Source: Liquidambar formosana
Lineage: Eukaryota > Streptophyta > Magnoliopsida > Saxifragales > Altingiaceae
Assembly (NCBI GenBank): GCA_039720395.1
Contig: CM077828.1
Span: 26,206,717 to 26,270,716 of the forward strand
Direction of reading: 5' to 3'
DNA: 64,000 nt
The notes beneath the pieces are model-generated. The model saw only the letters and a program-made list of their open reading frames with translations, searched no databases and had not been told where the DNA came from. Positions within the stretch are counted from its first letter, which is position 1; every line of letters begins with the position of its first letter. Made by a program: the position numbers and the translations under genes. Below, piece after piece: positions 1-12,648 of this stretch.

Positions 1-2720
1 TTCATTGTTAAAAAAATGATCATGACACTGATGCCTGTAAACTGTTTTTTATTATTTTATTATTTTATTTATAATTGTAAGGAAGTGAAGCATTAGGACT
101 CTTAGCTGACTTATTAAAACACTCTTACTCCAACCCAAGCCCAGAGGAGGAGATCCTTAAGATGTGTAATGTTCATGTAGTCTGGTCTTGAATGAGCTCC
201 TAAGAACAATGGATTCTCTATACTATTGGATTCTGAGTTCCTTATAGACAATACTTCCATGAGGCTATCAAGATGAGTCACAATAGGAATCATATTCTTT
301 TCCATCCGGGAGATCATGCCCAACATGATCAATAGGAGGAGGAGCGTCGATGCTAGGTTAATATCCTTCACTTAGCTTAACGGCCAAAGGGTTTAGTTCA
401 GGAGATCAAGAGGGATTGGGCTTGCAGAAGGGGGTTCTGAGAAATCCAGGATATCGGGGAGTTTTGGACGACATTGTGAATTATTATGGCATTTCAACCA
501 TAATAGAAACTAAATAAAACTCCCCTACCCTACTTTCACCTAGAGAAAAAGTTGCTGAGAGTGATCATTCCCAATTGTTCCTTTTTTTTATTTTTTTCCT
601 TTTTTTGATGAAGCAAAATTGTTCTCTTTTCTATGTGTGTGTGTGTGTATGGGTGAAATAATTACAATAAGATTGATGCAATGAGAAAGTGCTCTCGCAG
701 GATCCCAATCAACAAAAGAGAATGATACACTTCAATGATGATGAAGTAAAATTAGGTCCTTTAACTACGAGTCAAATAGGATCTTGTTCAACATTGACCA
801 GAAAGTTTCCAAGAAAGATAGGAACTGGAATTCGAAGGTGACACAGATTGGTCCCCATTTATGCGATTGTTTTCATCTTATTGGAAGACCCAACAATTTG
901 TGATTTCGTATTGGGATAATCATTTTGGGGCCAAGTAAATCTTTTTGGGGGCCAGATTTTTGCACTGTGGAACCGTGGATTAAGGTGCATGAGAGAGATC
1001 TTTCAAAGAAGACTGTCCTAGCTAAGTTAACCTAATTGGTTCCCCTGCAAATCAACTGTTCTCCAATCCAAAATTAAGTCCTTTTGAGTTCCTTTGCTGC
1101 TTTGAGCTTATGGTCTCTTGCCCTTTTCCGAATTTGTACAATAACCGAAGATTCAATTCTGCATCGTAGACGACTACCGGCCTTGTCACGATGGTGGTTT
1201 CTCTCCTCCTCGCGCAAGATGATGTTGGGATTTAAATCGTAAATTCTCAAATTTATTTTTCTATTAAAATATGCTTTTTATGAATGAACAAGAATTTTCA
1301 GAAACATTTGAAACATTTTGGTTGAGGAGAAGAGTCGTTTTCAAGTAGTGCTCATTCCATTGATTGGTTAGGGAAGTTGTATTATGGGATTGGAAGATAA
1401 GAATGCAGGGATTGGTACCTAATATTTTTTAAAATCTGAACTATAATTTATCCAATTTTTAATAAATAAAAATAATAAAAAGAGATGTTGGGCTTGAGTT
1501 TCTCTAATCTGAACTATAGTTTATCACAGCTGTTGAAGTTGATACTTACAAATTTTAATATGAAAAATCGAAAAAGAAAAGCTAGTGGATGTGGGGCATG
1601 AATATCTTAACCTTTTGTGCCCCCATAGTCCCCCACACACACCCAAAAAAACCACAAAATATAAGTGGGCAAATATGTTGTGGTGCGCAACTGCGTATTT
1701 CTTTTTGGCATGGTGTGGACATATTTATTGATCTGTTCGATGTCAGAACCTCAGCATAGGTGCCCCCACCCACTGGGTCCATGACTCAGCCTCCTTAGTC
1801 CATTGGAATTTAATACAGCCAGAAGGTGGTGGGGGTGAGCTACGATCGACTCCAATTTTGAGCTAAAAAAATCGGCATTTTTATCAATTTACCCAAAAAA
1901 AAGAAAAAAAAAATTTTGAAAAAGTAAAACTCTTTCCCCTGTGCAATTGTTGAACTTCACTCAAAAGACAAAAGTAATTTTTTTTTTTTTTTCCAAAAAC
2001 CATCTAATAAGACAATTTCTTTAAAAAACCAAATATATATGACAAGCTTGATCCATTTCCCATCTTTCTCTTCCACTTATAATTGCTCTTAAAAACTTAT
2101 TCCACGGCTGGCTCATTCCAATTTAGGAATGGATTCTACGCATGCACATGTGCCCCCTACTCCATTGCAATTATGTAAAAAGAATTAACCTGGGGAGGCC
2201 TTATTAAAATAGAAAATACCAAATAAATCTATCCACTTCCTTTATTAGCTAACCTAGCATTCTTCTACCAAAAATTATTGATTTTTATTTATTTATTATT
2301 TCAAATCGTGTCATCTTCATCTACACTTGACAAAAAATAAAAATAATAAAAAAATCATGCATCGTGCTAAATAACTAAAAATAAGACAGTTCTTATCGTT
2401 TAAATTGGATATCCATAGCTCACGGTACCTCTTCCTCCTCTGAATATCATGCATGTAAAAAAAAAAAAATTGAAAAAAAATAAAAAATTAATCTCATGCA
2501 TGTAAAAAAAATAAAAAATTGAATATCCAAAATACAAAAGAATTCTAACTAGTCTTCAAATTTTTCTTAAACCATTTTAGAGCTAAATTTAGTAAAACTT
2601 GGTCCGAGTTGAAGTGCCTCATCTTCGGATGATAGGCAGAAGCCAAATTAAAAGTGTTTTTTCTGAAAAACAATGAAAAGGAGAAAGCAAAAATAAAAGT
2701 AAGTTTCCACCCAAACAAGG

Positions 2721-2752
<32 letters not shown>

Positions 2753-3689
2753 TAGTGTAAGTTGCTTTTTAAAAATTTGAAGGGGGTATGATTGAGGTGA
2801 GTTGTGCCATCGTGCATGCACTCTCTATCTCTATCTGTCTCAGATTATATAATGACAAAACAAATTCAAAAATAATCACACGTTATCATGACTGGCCACA
2901 CCCCAAACAGCAAAACCATTGAATTTTTTTACAGAGAGAATATATTATAGAATAAATAAATATTATATATACCAAAACCCACTTTATTTGAAAGCGCGTT
3001 TATAACACTCTCCCACACCAAAAATAAATAATAATAATAATAATAATAATAATAGAAGGCACTCTTTCTTCACTCGGTTTGGCCTCAAGCCCTCGATATA
3101 GAATTGAATTGGTTAAAAATTCATTTTAATTTTTTAAAAAAATTTATCCAAGAGTAACTCATAGATAAAACTAAGGGGAACCTACTTGACTCAAGCAAAA
3201 TTCAAATGGATTTGATTTAAAATAAATGTGGATAATTAAAGTTGTATTAAATACAATTATATATAAATTTAGTATTGGATTAGATCGATTTACTTAATGC
3301 CTCAATCTAAATTCAAATTTTTTTTTAAAAAAAAAAAACAAAAACAAAAGGTAGTCTTATTTATTTTCTAAATCATCCTATTCTCTAAAACATTGAATCA
3401 AACTAATTCAAAGGAGATTAAACCAGTTCAATTTTAGGATCACAGGAATCAACTTGTACATTTGTACCCATACTTTTATTGTTTGACAAAAAAAAAAAAA
3501 AAAAAAAAACGATACTTGGAAGCTTGGAGTGTATTTGGGTGACGAATTTTCATGCATAGTTTCGTTTTTAAAACGAAATTTCTCAAATTCTGTTTTTAAT
3601 TAGCTAATATCAAATTTTCTAAAATTCTTGTTTGAGGCTATACCACGGACTTTGTGACAAAATTATTGGGTCAATGTGAACAGAATATA
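1..3689. other. AT-rich intergenic DNA, no gene seen
   Basis: No open frame here looks like a protein. The longest are short, low-complexity frames on the minus strand. The stretch holds simple sequence: a TG run near 640, a poly-A run of about 30 near 2730-2760, a TAA microsatellite near 3027-3055 and another poly-A run near 3488-3508. There is no second copy in the window to reveal insertions, so transposon remnants here would have been missed. Confidence 0.6.
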
Positions 3690-5556
3690 TACGTTTAAAT
3701 TTATTTATTATTTTACCAAAAAAATATATATATTATTTTTTTAAGAGAATTTTGAGAGGGGATGATAGAAGTTTAATCTAAACAAATTCACCGTTATATA
3801 TACTCCTCATCATACACCCGAGATTCCTATATCAATGGCTTTTAAAATCATAGTCCCAAGTTGAGTTCAACCAAAACAAAAATCTTATGTAAATAAAAAA
3901 AGAAAAAATACAAAAAACAAACAAACATTTGTGTGAAGACAAGTCCGCGTGGCTTCCTTTGGGAAACATTGGTCAAAAAGCTAGACTCACGTCACACACC
4001 CAATCTCCAAAAACTTTGACAAGTCCTGTGATAAGCACAAAATATTCATTGAAACTACTCTCTAATTTATATTTTTTAGTTATTTTATTATATTTAATTT
4101 GGTGTGTTTAAAGTATTTTTGATTTATTGCAGGATTGTTGAGTTTACACCAACAAGATGATAATCGGGACCACTTAAGCTAATAAATGAAATTTGAAGTG
4201 GGTTTCTCACTTGCCTAAAATTTCATAGAGCTACAAGAAGAGTTGGGTCAACAATTTTGAAGATTTGAGCAGCTGAAATTCAAAGTTAAGCAAAGAAATT
4301 CATGATCCCAAATTCAGCAGCAAATCTGGACAGATTGATCAAGTTTTGGTAATCTGACCATAACTTGTGATTCCCATATCCGATTTGGGTGAAATTGGTG
4401 GCTCTGGAAAGAAGACTTGAAGGACTACAATTGTTTAGTTTATGGCATTTCCTGATTCAAACGTCTTCCAAGTAAAAAATGAGCTGGAAGTGGACTTATT
4501 TGTAAAAATCTGAATCTGGCAGAATTTGTCAAGGTGAGAACATGGGCAACTAAGAATTCAAAGAAAGGGAGCATTGCTTTTGACTTGTGGGATCAGCTAG
4601 ATCCTTTCCCCATCTCCTATAAATACCAAGGGAATTCACATAACAAAGGAAAAAGAGGGGATACAGAGACAGCTAAGGGGAGAAACTAGTTCTTAGTTTT
4701 TTACATGGCCAACTAATCTTTGTTTTAGGGTGGAGATGAAGCCCTAATCAAGGATTGTGTATTTTATTGTATTGTGTTGTGGATTTGATTATTTGTGTAT
4801 GAGAATTGCATAACTAGGAGGATTTTATTATTGATACAATTGGTTTTAGTGTTTTTATCTCAAATTGTATTTAATTTCTGTGATTTTAAATGTAATGGTT
4901 ATGCAATGGTTTTCACTGTATATATATTTGGAGATTAAGATGATTCATGCTTAGACAAGATGAGTTGTGCTCACAAATTAGTTTAGAGTAGAGTAGGTAA
5001 GACGGTTCATGCTATATCTTTGATGAGTTATGCCTAATTTACAAATATATGAACCTTTCTTGATGATGTCATTGGGCTTGTAGCTACAATGAGTCTTGCT
5101 CATACCAAATAGTAACTTTTTGAAACACGTTACAATAAGAGCATTTTTATACAAGATTAGTGGTGGATTCGAGACCCTAAGTATTTCTTTTCTTGAAGAA
5201 AACATAAATTTATTTTGCTTCAATTACATAGAGTTCAAAACCATAAAAATCATCTTTGTGAATTATTTTAGTATTCAGTTTTCAAAATTAAAATAAGCCC
5301 AGTACAGTCCCTGTGGTACGACACCCGTACTACCACTATATACAAATTTTTGCATCCTACGGGTAATTGATTTTGACATGATCATCCTGTACTATGGGTG
5401 TGTCCAAAATCCAACGAAATTCAATTAACGAAGAAAAAAAAAAGAAAAAAGAAAAAAAGGAAAGAAAGAAACGACCTCATCAGTCATCAGTCATCAGTCA
5501 TCACCAATAGAAAAAAGAAAGAAAAGAAAGGAGTGTGGGATGATACGTACATAGTT
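3690..5556 (+). repeat. Upstream repeat block, copy 1 (split by a solo LTR)
   Basis: The parts 3690-4028 and 5385-5556 together match 52578-53040 closely, including the shared stretch around 3945 (GTCCGCGTGGCTT) and the stretch from 5399 (TGTCCAAAATCCAACG). The match continues across the LTR at 4029-5384 as if it were absent, so the LTR inserted after this block was duplicated. The block lies far upstream of CNL pseudogenes A and C and appears to be part of the same segmental duplication. No coding function is seen. Confidence 0.75.
4029..5384 (+). mobile_element. Solo LTR with TCCTG target-site duplication
   Basis: The element begins TGATAAGCAC and ends GACATGATCA, giving the TG...CA ends of a plant LTR and short inverted ends (TGAT/ATCA). 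It is flanked by the direct repeat TCCTG at 4024-4028 and 5385-5389. The homologous site near 52905 reads through without it. A TATA-like motif (CTATAAATACC) lies near 4618 on the plus strand. No gag-pol coding and no second LTR are present, so it is a solo LTR left by LTR-LTR recombination. Confidence 0.88.
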
Positions 5557-6731
5557 TTTTTTAAGGAAAAATTAGCAATAACTCCTATTAGGTGTCTACC
5601 TTTAGTAAAAAACCCTACTTAAGATTTAGTAATTTAATAATCCTTTTTTTTTAAGTTTTTATTTGTAGTAAGGTAAATAGGTGATTTTGTATACCAATTA
5701 TACCCTTTTTTTGACTTTTCCATATCTCTTGTATATCAGATATGGAAAATTCAGATTTCCATGTTAAGATACGCAAGTGTAACCGTTTTTGGGGGGATAT
5801 TATATCGTGGGAGAGGGATTTCGGCTCCATCATGTTTCTTTCTCCTTCAACCAGCACTAATGAAGGGAATTCAAATTTGAATTCCAAAATTTTTTCTCTC
5901 TCCAAGCGATTGCATGGGATTCAGTTCGGGTTCGAAGGTGTTCCTCGTTTCATCTCTTTCAGTAGTTTTCCTAAATTTTTGTTGATTTATCTGGAGTGTA
6001 GATGCGAAATCAGTTATGAACGTGTTCGTAATGTTGATTTCAGAAAGAACAATGTATTGTACTGAAGGTTGTTTGTGAAATATCGTTGGAGGTGTGTGTG
6101 GGTTTCAATATACGGATACCGCTGCTGTATATGTAAGTTGTATATATATATATTTTTGTTAGTTTTGAGATTTTTTACATGTTTGTATGCATTTTTCATT
6201 CGAGCATAAACTAGGCTTCATTTTGAGTTGTTCCTTGTATGTATATCATACAAGTGGATGAATAGTTCAAAGATTTTTAAGTACGATGAACTGTATTGGG
6301 GGTGGTATTTTTCACACGATTTGGTTTGCTGGGTTTTTATATGGAAATAGGTGTACATTAAAAATGAGCTGTAAATAGTATCATGATACTGTCAATGGTT
6401 TATTATATGTTTATGCCTTATGAGTAGTAAAGTGGTACTGTTGAGAGAATGTCATACATGTTGTTATGTTTTTGGTACATATGTGTTTGTTTTGTTTAGA
6501 TTCACACAGTAAATTGATACTGCTTGCGTTGTAATTCAGGTTAATATACACATTTGGATAGCAATGGACGAGAACACATGTTTAATGTGTACTTTTGGCG
6601 GGAGGACAGCTGTTATACCCGCAGATGCGCACACATTTTTTGATGATATTCAAGGGTTTGTTTTATCAAACACATAATGGTACTCCAGTCAATCTATTCA
6701 TCCCATTTCCACGGCTTTAAAAGTGGGTGTT

Positions 6732-8046
6732 TGTGAGTGCCGTGTCCTTTCACCACGCCGGCTCGGGAGTACGCCACTAACCACGGATGATTAGGGCGGA
6801 GAGGGAGTCGCCACCCGATTTTGGCCTCGGGAACCGATTGACCCCTAACAAGGGCCCAACTCGTCATTACCAAAAGAATCAAGGTTCGGAGCTAGGGTAC
6901 GCGGATGGGAAGGTGTTAGGCACCCATCTACGCCGGGCTAAAATCTGGCCCCCACACGCATTTATTGGCTTTAATTAAAAAGGACTCAATCGAACTCGAC
7001 CGCTATGCAAACAATTAAGTAAAAATCAAATAATGGCATGCAATGGTGAAAGATAAAGAAGGATTTAAAGAGAAATATTTGAGCATATACACACATACAA
7101 GAGAAAGAGAAAGGGTATGAAATTAACAGCAAACATACACTGCCTGTGCTGCCTGTAAAAGAGAAGAGGGGATTAATCTGAAAAAATGGTGTCATGCACG
7201 TACGTGCATGCGGGAAGCACGTACGTGCATATGCAAGGCACGTACGTGCATATCCTAAATGAAACTTATATGATCGATGCAAAAATACAAATCTAAGCCT
7301 ATTGTGCAACTATCATACTCGTGTGACACTACGAATGATCAGGATATGTACGAAAACCATCTAAACATGCTTTGAAAACATAAAAAATAATCTGGATCTA
7401 AATGTCGAGATATGATGTATGCAAAAGAAATGCTAGGGGACCTATTTTAGATCTATGAACGCAGAAATGAATTAATGTTAAGTCTAAATGCATCATGTAT
7501 TCAGGCATTAAATGAAAAGATGCATAAGATGTACATTTCATGCGATATCATAAATAATCTTATCAAGTCATTGAAGGAAAATGAAATTGAGGATTAAGAA
7601 CCGTACCCTCAGGCACGGGCAGCAGCAGCAGTTCCTTCGTCAATTCCGCTCTTTGGACTTCCCGTAGACACAGCCGCCAATATCGGGTTTTTTAGAGTGG
7701 TGGTTTGATAGCCAAAATTCGGATCCCATCTCTTGAATGAAAGCGGGGTATTTATAGGCAAAGATTAGGGTTTGATTCGAGGGTTCCTAGGGTTTCCAGC
7801 CGCCACTGAGCAGTTGTCAGCATGGACCTGCATAAGGTAAGAAATAATTTCGGGGGGAAAGCGATGGAATTCAAAAACAGAGGGCATGATCGTACGTGCA
7901 TGGGGTATCAAACAAAGGCCAAAGGCCCGCTGTGTCTTCGTAAGTCCTTCGGGCGTGCTTGCGATGGTCCGTTGGCTACTGCCCTTCATCATTGGGTCTC
8001 AAAAAGTGGCTCGCGGTGTCAAGTGGTACAAAATGGGGTGTTAACA
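6732..8046 (-). mobile_element. Solo LTR nested in the MULE, GTGTT duplication
   Basis: Read on the minus strand it starts TGTTAACACCCCATTTTGTA and ends in GCACTCACA. Perfect 5-bp duplications GTGTT flank it at 6727-6731 and 8047-8051. Its start and several inner blocks match the plus-strand solo LTR at 12649-14447, so the two belong to one family in opposite orientations. The blocks include a GTGGCGACTCC-like stretch and a GTTAGTGGCGTACTCC-like stretch. A minus-strand TATAAATACC lies near 7748. Three copies of GCACGTACGTGCAT occur at 7195-7252. Confidence 0.9.
7193..7252. repeat. Three palindromic GCACGTACGTGC units
   Basis: Three near-perfect copies of the self-complementary GCACGTACGTGC occur in 60 bases inside the solo LTR at 6732-8046. 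A related piece (CGTACGTGCATGG) lies near 7892. The spurious minus-strand frame across it reads as a repeated ARTC motif. The sister LTR at 12649-14447 carries related GCGTACGCA-type motifs near 12808, 12841, 13863 and 14036, so the palindromes are part of this LTR family. Confidence 0.85.
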
Positions 8047-9429
8047 GTGTTAGCAAAGAAAATTGTGAAATTGTACTTCCACCCAACATGAGACGACCAG
8101 CGAGGAGGCCAAATAATAGAAGGATACTTTCCAGAGGAGAAAAGATAAGGTAAATAAAATATAGCAGATGCGGGAGGCTCAGAACCCATAATAAGAAGAC
8201 ATGTCAAGAACTGATATAGCATAATTTTGTGACTTTTTTTATAAATTTTGATAGTTTTAAATGTTTTGAGTTTGTTCAAGTTTGTTTTATGACGTCCAAT
8301 TTTATGGACACGGAGTGATATTGTTTACGTTCCTAATACACGTTGGAATATATGATTTTAGATGCGTATATAATGCCAATGAGTATGTGTCAAATGTTAC
8401 TTTAAACTTACAATAGTATAGTGATACTGCTCATAATGTAAAATAACGAACAACACTAATTTAACTTTATCACGCAAATTTAACGAACAACACTACCATG
8501 TTAATTTTTCAATTGATATGTGTGAAAATGATGTTCATTAACTGGAGGTAGTTAATGTTTAAGAGTGCATGGTCTTCGTATTTTCAACTGTCAATAGTAA
8601 AATGATTCTGTTGGAAAATGAATAATGGTAACTACAGTTGGAGTACAACTTATTTCTGATGCTTTAACATGTTTTCCAATCTTATAATCTTCAATAGGAA
8701 CCACCATGTCGATTACTTTGTTGGACATGTGGTAAAATGATGTTCATATTTAATGCATTTGCGTTCATAGTCTTGGTATTTTAAACTTTCAACAATAAAG
8801 TGGTACTATTGCAAATGCATTCCAATAACCATTACCACATTACAAGTTATTGTGTTGAATTCACCTGTTGGCAATTTTGTACACATTAGTAATCATATTT
8901 TGCGAAAGAAATTTGTACTATCATTCATGAATTTCCTTTTGTTATGATTTCATAACATAAAAATTGATATATTAACAATGAAAAATTAGCAAACCCATGA
9001 TCGATATTCAAATGTAACTATACTTTTGTACAATAAACCAATATTCACTATTTCTTGCCCACTCCTCTTTGGTTTCTCTTGCTCCCTTTGTTTTTTTGGA
9101 TACGCAATAGATAGCGGCTTGATTGTGATTGCCTCTTTTGTGTTTGGTGTTGTTGTTTGCCTGGCCCAACTTGGTGACCATGCTTGCAATCCATCCCCAA
9201 TGATTGTGCTTAACCAACCTCTCGATGGTTAACAGGTTGGATCTCATTCGGTTTTCTGTTGTTATCATTGGCTTCTTCTGTTTGCTTGTGCTGCCAACAT
9301 CTGAACTTGTTTTTTATTAGCAATAATACAGTCAAAATTTGTCAGTTTCAGTGCTATTTTCTAATGAATTAATAACAACAAACAGTATCAGTTTACTGTT
9401 GCATATAATTACACAGTACCAGTTTACTG

Positions 9430-10370
9430 TTGCAATAACAAAGAGTAGAAATATGAAATAATAATGTGAAACAGTAAGGTGATGTTGTTAAAAGTGTATA
9501 ATTTGTCTACTATAAATTAGTTCAATATTGGGTCAATTTGTGGACGCCAACAATACTAATGTACAATTGGATCACTATTGAATAAATATTGAATAAACAA
9601 AAACATTACAAAATTTAATATTGAATAAATATTGCACATCAGTGAATTGGTATTGTTTTTACAACGATGAATTGTATGTATTGCATCATATTACTATTAT
9701 AGAAAAACATTACACATTATAAATATAATCTAATATATTAGTTTATATTATCTACAATAGTATTGTGATAATTTTGAGGGAAGGGAAAAGGTACAATGTG
9801 TACATTAATAGTGGACTATCATAGTTTGAGATGATTTCGGGCAATATCAAATTACACACATTTGAAGATATAAGTTTGAATATTATCAGTTTACTGTTCA
9901 AACGTCAATAATTAGAAGAAAATTGGAATGATAAAAAAATAATATGAAATAGTAAGTTGATACTGTTGGAAGTGTATAATTTGTAAAGATTATTTCACAA
10001 GAAATCATAATATACAAACCAACAGTACCAATATACTGTTGGAGCAATCGTTTTTTAGAACCACACAATTACAAAGATCAAAAAGATGAAATAAAAATGT
10101 GCGACAGTAAGTTGATGCTGTTGAATGTGTTTAACTTGTCAACATTATTTCACAAGTAGTCAAAATATACGCACCAACAGTACCAATATACTGTTGGAAC
10201 AATATTTTTCAGAACCACACAATAACAAAGATCAGAAATATGAAATAATAATGTGAAACAGTAAGGTGATGCTGTTAAAAGTGTATAATTTGTCTGTTAT
10301 AAATTAGTTCAATGTTGGGTCAATTTGTGGACACCAACAGTACCAATGTACAGTTGGATCACTATTTTTT
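9430..10370. repeat. Array of ~157-bp units with ACAGTA...TACTGT motif
   Basis: Units beginning near 10021, 10176 and 10336 repeat every 155-160 bp, and 9452-9590 is a further copy of 10238-10370. Each unit contains ACAGTACCAATATACTGT and a second motif like ACAGTAAGGTGATGCTGT. Reverse-oriented degenerate copies are scattered in the left half of the same element (near 6376, 6423, 6505, 8411, 8590 and 8790). The arrangement resembles subterminal repeats of a DNA transposon. Confidence 0.8.
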
Positions 10371-10990
10371 TAAAACCACACAAGAATCAAAACTAAATGG
10401 GGTTTTCGCTTGCAAACATTCCCCATTCAAACCCAAAAAACAGTGTCGTGGTTCTATATCACTTCACAAATCCAAATATTTGCATGACAAATATACCAAA
10501 TGGAGTTTATATATGGACCGATTCACTGTTGGGTTTAGATTTTTGCAATATTGTTCATAATATTTCATTTAAACAAAATCAAACTCATCTACAAAACATA
10601 CCGACTTATTTTAGTAATATCATTCACACGATTTAATCCGAAAACATACCATTTTACTCTTTCAATTATGGAAATAAACAGAAAAAACAGGCTGAAACAG
10701 TAACTCACTTCTTTTCGGCATTTTTGTTCTACAATTGAAACCCTAGGTTGTCAACACTGTTCTTCAATCCGTTTCTTTAATCTGTCTTGCAGAACTTCTG
10801 TTGGGAGACGTTCGAACGTGAGGCAAAAACCCTAGAAAAAAGTTCTGGTATTGTTCTAACGATGGAAGGTGTGTTTTTGGAAGAATTGAATGTGTCGTAT
10901 TTTCCTTTATTTGCTGTTGGAAAAAATGGAACGTGGGAAGGTGGGAAGCCTGATTTTTTGCCCAGGTGTGTGAGATGGCACAGTTGTAAA

Positions 10991-12003
10991 TAGGGCTAGC
11001 AATTTAAGCCCAAACCCATGAACCCGCCCAAACTTACCCAAGTTAAATGGGTGCAAATGGGTGATTTTATTAATTGGGTTGTAAATGGGTGCCCATAATA
11101 ACCCAACTAATAAATGGGTGTAATTGGGTTTGTATAAAAAACATTTGGGTGTGAATGCAACCCAGCACTCTCTCTCGCCTTCCTCCGTTCCACTCTCTCT
11201 CCTCTCTCCCCTCCTTCCGTTCCACTCTTTTTCATCCCAGATCTGGGTTTCATTCACACCGGCAGTTCCCCCACCACCAACGTAGGTGCAGAGGTGCTAG
11301 ATCCACCGTCGCTGCTGCTCCAAAAGCCCCTACTGACTTGAAGGCAAGCTAGTTGTGCAATTCCCCCATTTACCCCCAAAACCCAGAATTGCACCGTGTC
11401 CCCTCTTCCCCTGCCGCTACCGCTGCCCCTGCTGCTGCTCCCCTTTCACCTCTCATCACGCGACCCCTTTCCCCTGCCCCTGCTGCTACTCCATCTCTCT
11501 CTATCGGGTCTCGATCCCCCTCACCATTGGCGCGCTCCATCGTCGTCGCTCCCCTTTCACCTCCCGTCGGCGACCCCTTTTCCCTACCGTTGCTCCATCT
11601 CTCTTTCAGGTTTCCCCTGCTACTGCCACTGCTCGAGGTTCACCTGTCGCTGCTCCATCCCTCTCTTTTGGGTTCCTTTGCCGCTATTCCATCTCTCTCT
11701 CGGGTTCCCTGATGTTGGCATCACACTCAAACTATCTCCCCCAAATCCAAACTCCCGTCTGGTATTAGATGGAGCTGCCGGTAGGAATGGGATTTCTAAG
11801 TAAAGTGGTTTCTAAGTAAAGTGCAGTGGTATACAGCTATAAACTAAATGGGTTTAAACGGGTTGGGCTTGTTTATAATTGGGTTGGGTTGGGTGCTAGT
11901 TATACAGGTTTGGTACTTAAATGGGTTGGGTTGGGTTGGGTCTGGGTGAAATTTTAATGCAATCCATTTAGACCCGCCCATACCCGCCTAATTGCCAGAC
12001 CTA
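10991..12003. mobile_element. Non-autonomous hAT element with GC-rich cargo
   Basis: The ends are TAGGGCTAGCAATT at the left and, read inward from the right, TAGGTCTGGCAATT. Perfect 8-bp direct repeats GTTGTAAA lie at 10983-10990 and 12004-12011, the target-duplication length of hAT transposons. Subterminal regions are rich in AAATGGGT and GGGTTGGGTT. The middle (11155-11720) is unusually C- and CT-rich with partial internal repeats. It is open in all three plus frames, which marks low complexity and not a gene. No transposase is encoded. Confidence 0.9.
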
Positions 12004-12149
12004 GTTGTAAATTATGGCAACTTGTAAAAACAAGAGTGTTTTAGTATTTTTACTGTCAAATGGGGTTTTTACTAAACGTTAGTTTTAATGGGTTCTATTA
12101 TCTTAGAACTCTTATACATGGGGATTTTGGCCAAAATTCCCTTTTTTTA

Positions 12150-12648
12150 ACTTTTATTATATTATTCTCCTTTCCCCTTCTTTTTGGAGAATTATAAATT
12201 GGTTCGGTTATGGATAAATAATTATAATTAGTAGTTATTTTTAGTTAAATTAGTAGTAATTTATTACGAAATTAATAATTATTTGTATTGAGGTATAATT
12301 ATTTACCCGTAACCAGACAGATCTGTAATTTCCCTTTCTCTTTTCTATTTATACCTATTTATTATTGCTCCCATAGAATCCTATGTTCAACCTTCTTGCC
12401 ACGAGCATTCTCATTTTGTTAACTATTTTGCATAAGCAATCCAAGATACGCACCACCTTCTCATATTTAATTATCAATTCGAGTTCATCTGATATAAATT
12501 TAATCATCAATATATTAAAATGACTTATCAATACTAGTCAAAATTGATAAAAAAAATTCTCATCAAAGACTATTGGAAGAAAGAGAACAATAGACTGTGA
12601 TTATTGCATGCGATAAAATCATGTGTTACTTTATAAGTATTTATGGTC
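12150..12648 (+). repeat. Upstream repeat block, continued
   Basis: This AT-rich stretch matches 53095-53560 and, more weakly, 15640-15960 and 58142-58480. The recognisable core is the TTCTCTTTTCTATTTATAC stretch. It continues at 14453-14497 and again from 15370, split by the two solo LTRs. It belongs to the CNL upstream duplication; no gene is seen. Confidence 0.7.

Larger units (their letters stand above)
5565..12141. mobile_element. Mutator-like element with nested insertions
   Basis: The ends are degenerate inverted repeats: GGAAAAATTAGCAATAACTC at the left, and GGGAATTTTGGCCAAAATCC reading inward from the right. It is flanked by the 9-bp direct repeat TTTTTTTAA (5556-5564 and 12142-12150), the size typical of Mutator-like elements. 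The homologous region near 53030-53100 lacks it. Without the nested solo LTR (6732-8046) and hAT element (10991-12003) it is about 4.2 kb. It carries many copies of a degenerate palindromic motif like ACAGTACCAATATACTGT. No transposase was recognised, although 5742-6065 (plus) and 9008-9268 (minus) are open frames of unknown nature. The T-rich target duplication is the weakest part of the call. Confidence 0.72.

Noticed and set aside
5742..6065. 107-residue frame as a Mutator transposase
   Set aside because: No transposase, SWIM or zinc-finger signature visible; too short.
6986..7309. 107-residue minus-strand frame with repeated ARTC motifs
   Set aside because: The motifs are the palindromes of a solo LTR read as protein.
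11155..11803. Overlapping open frames of 65-137 residues in all three plus frames
   Set aside because: Low-complexity CT- and GC-rich cargo inside a hAT element; all frames being open argues against a gene.
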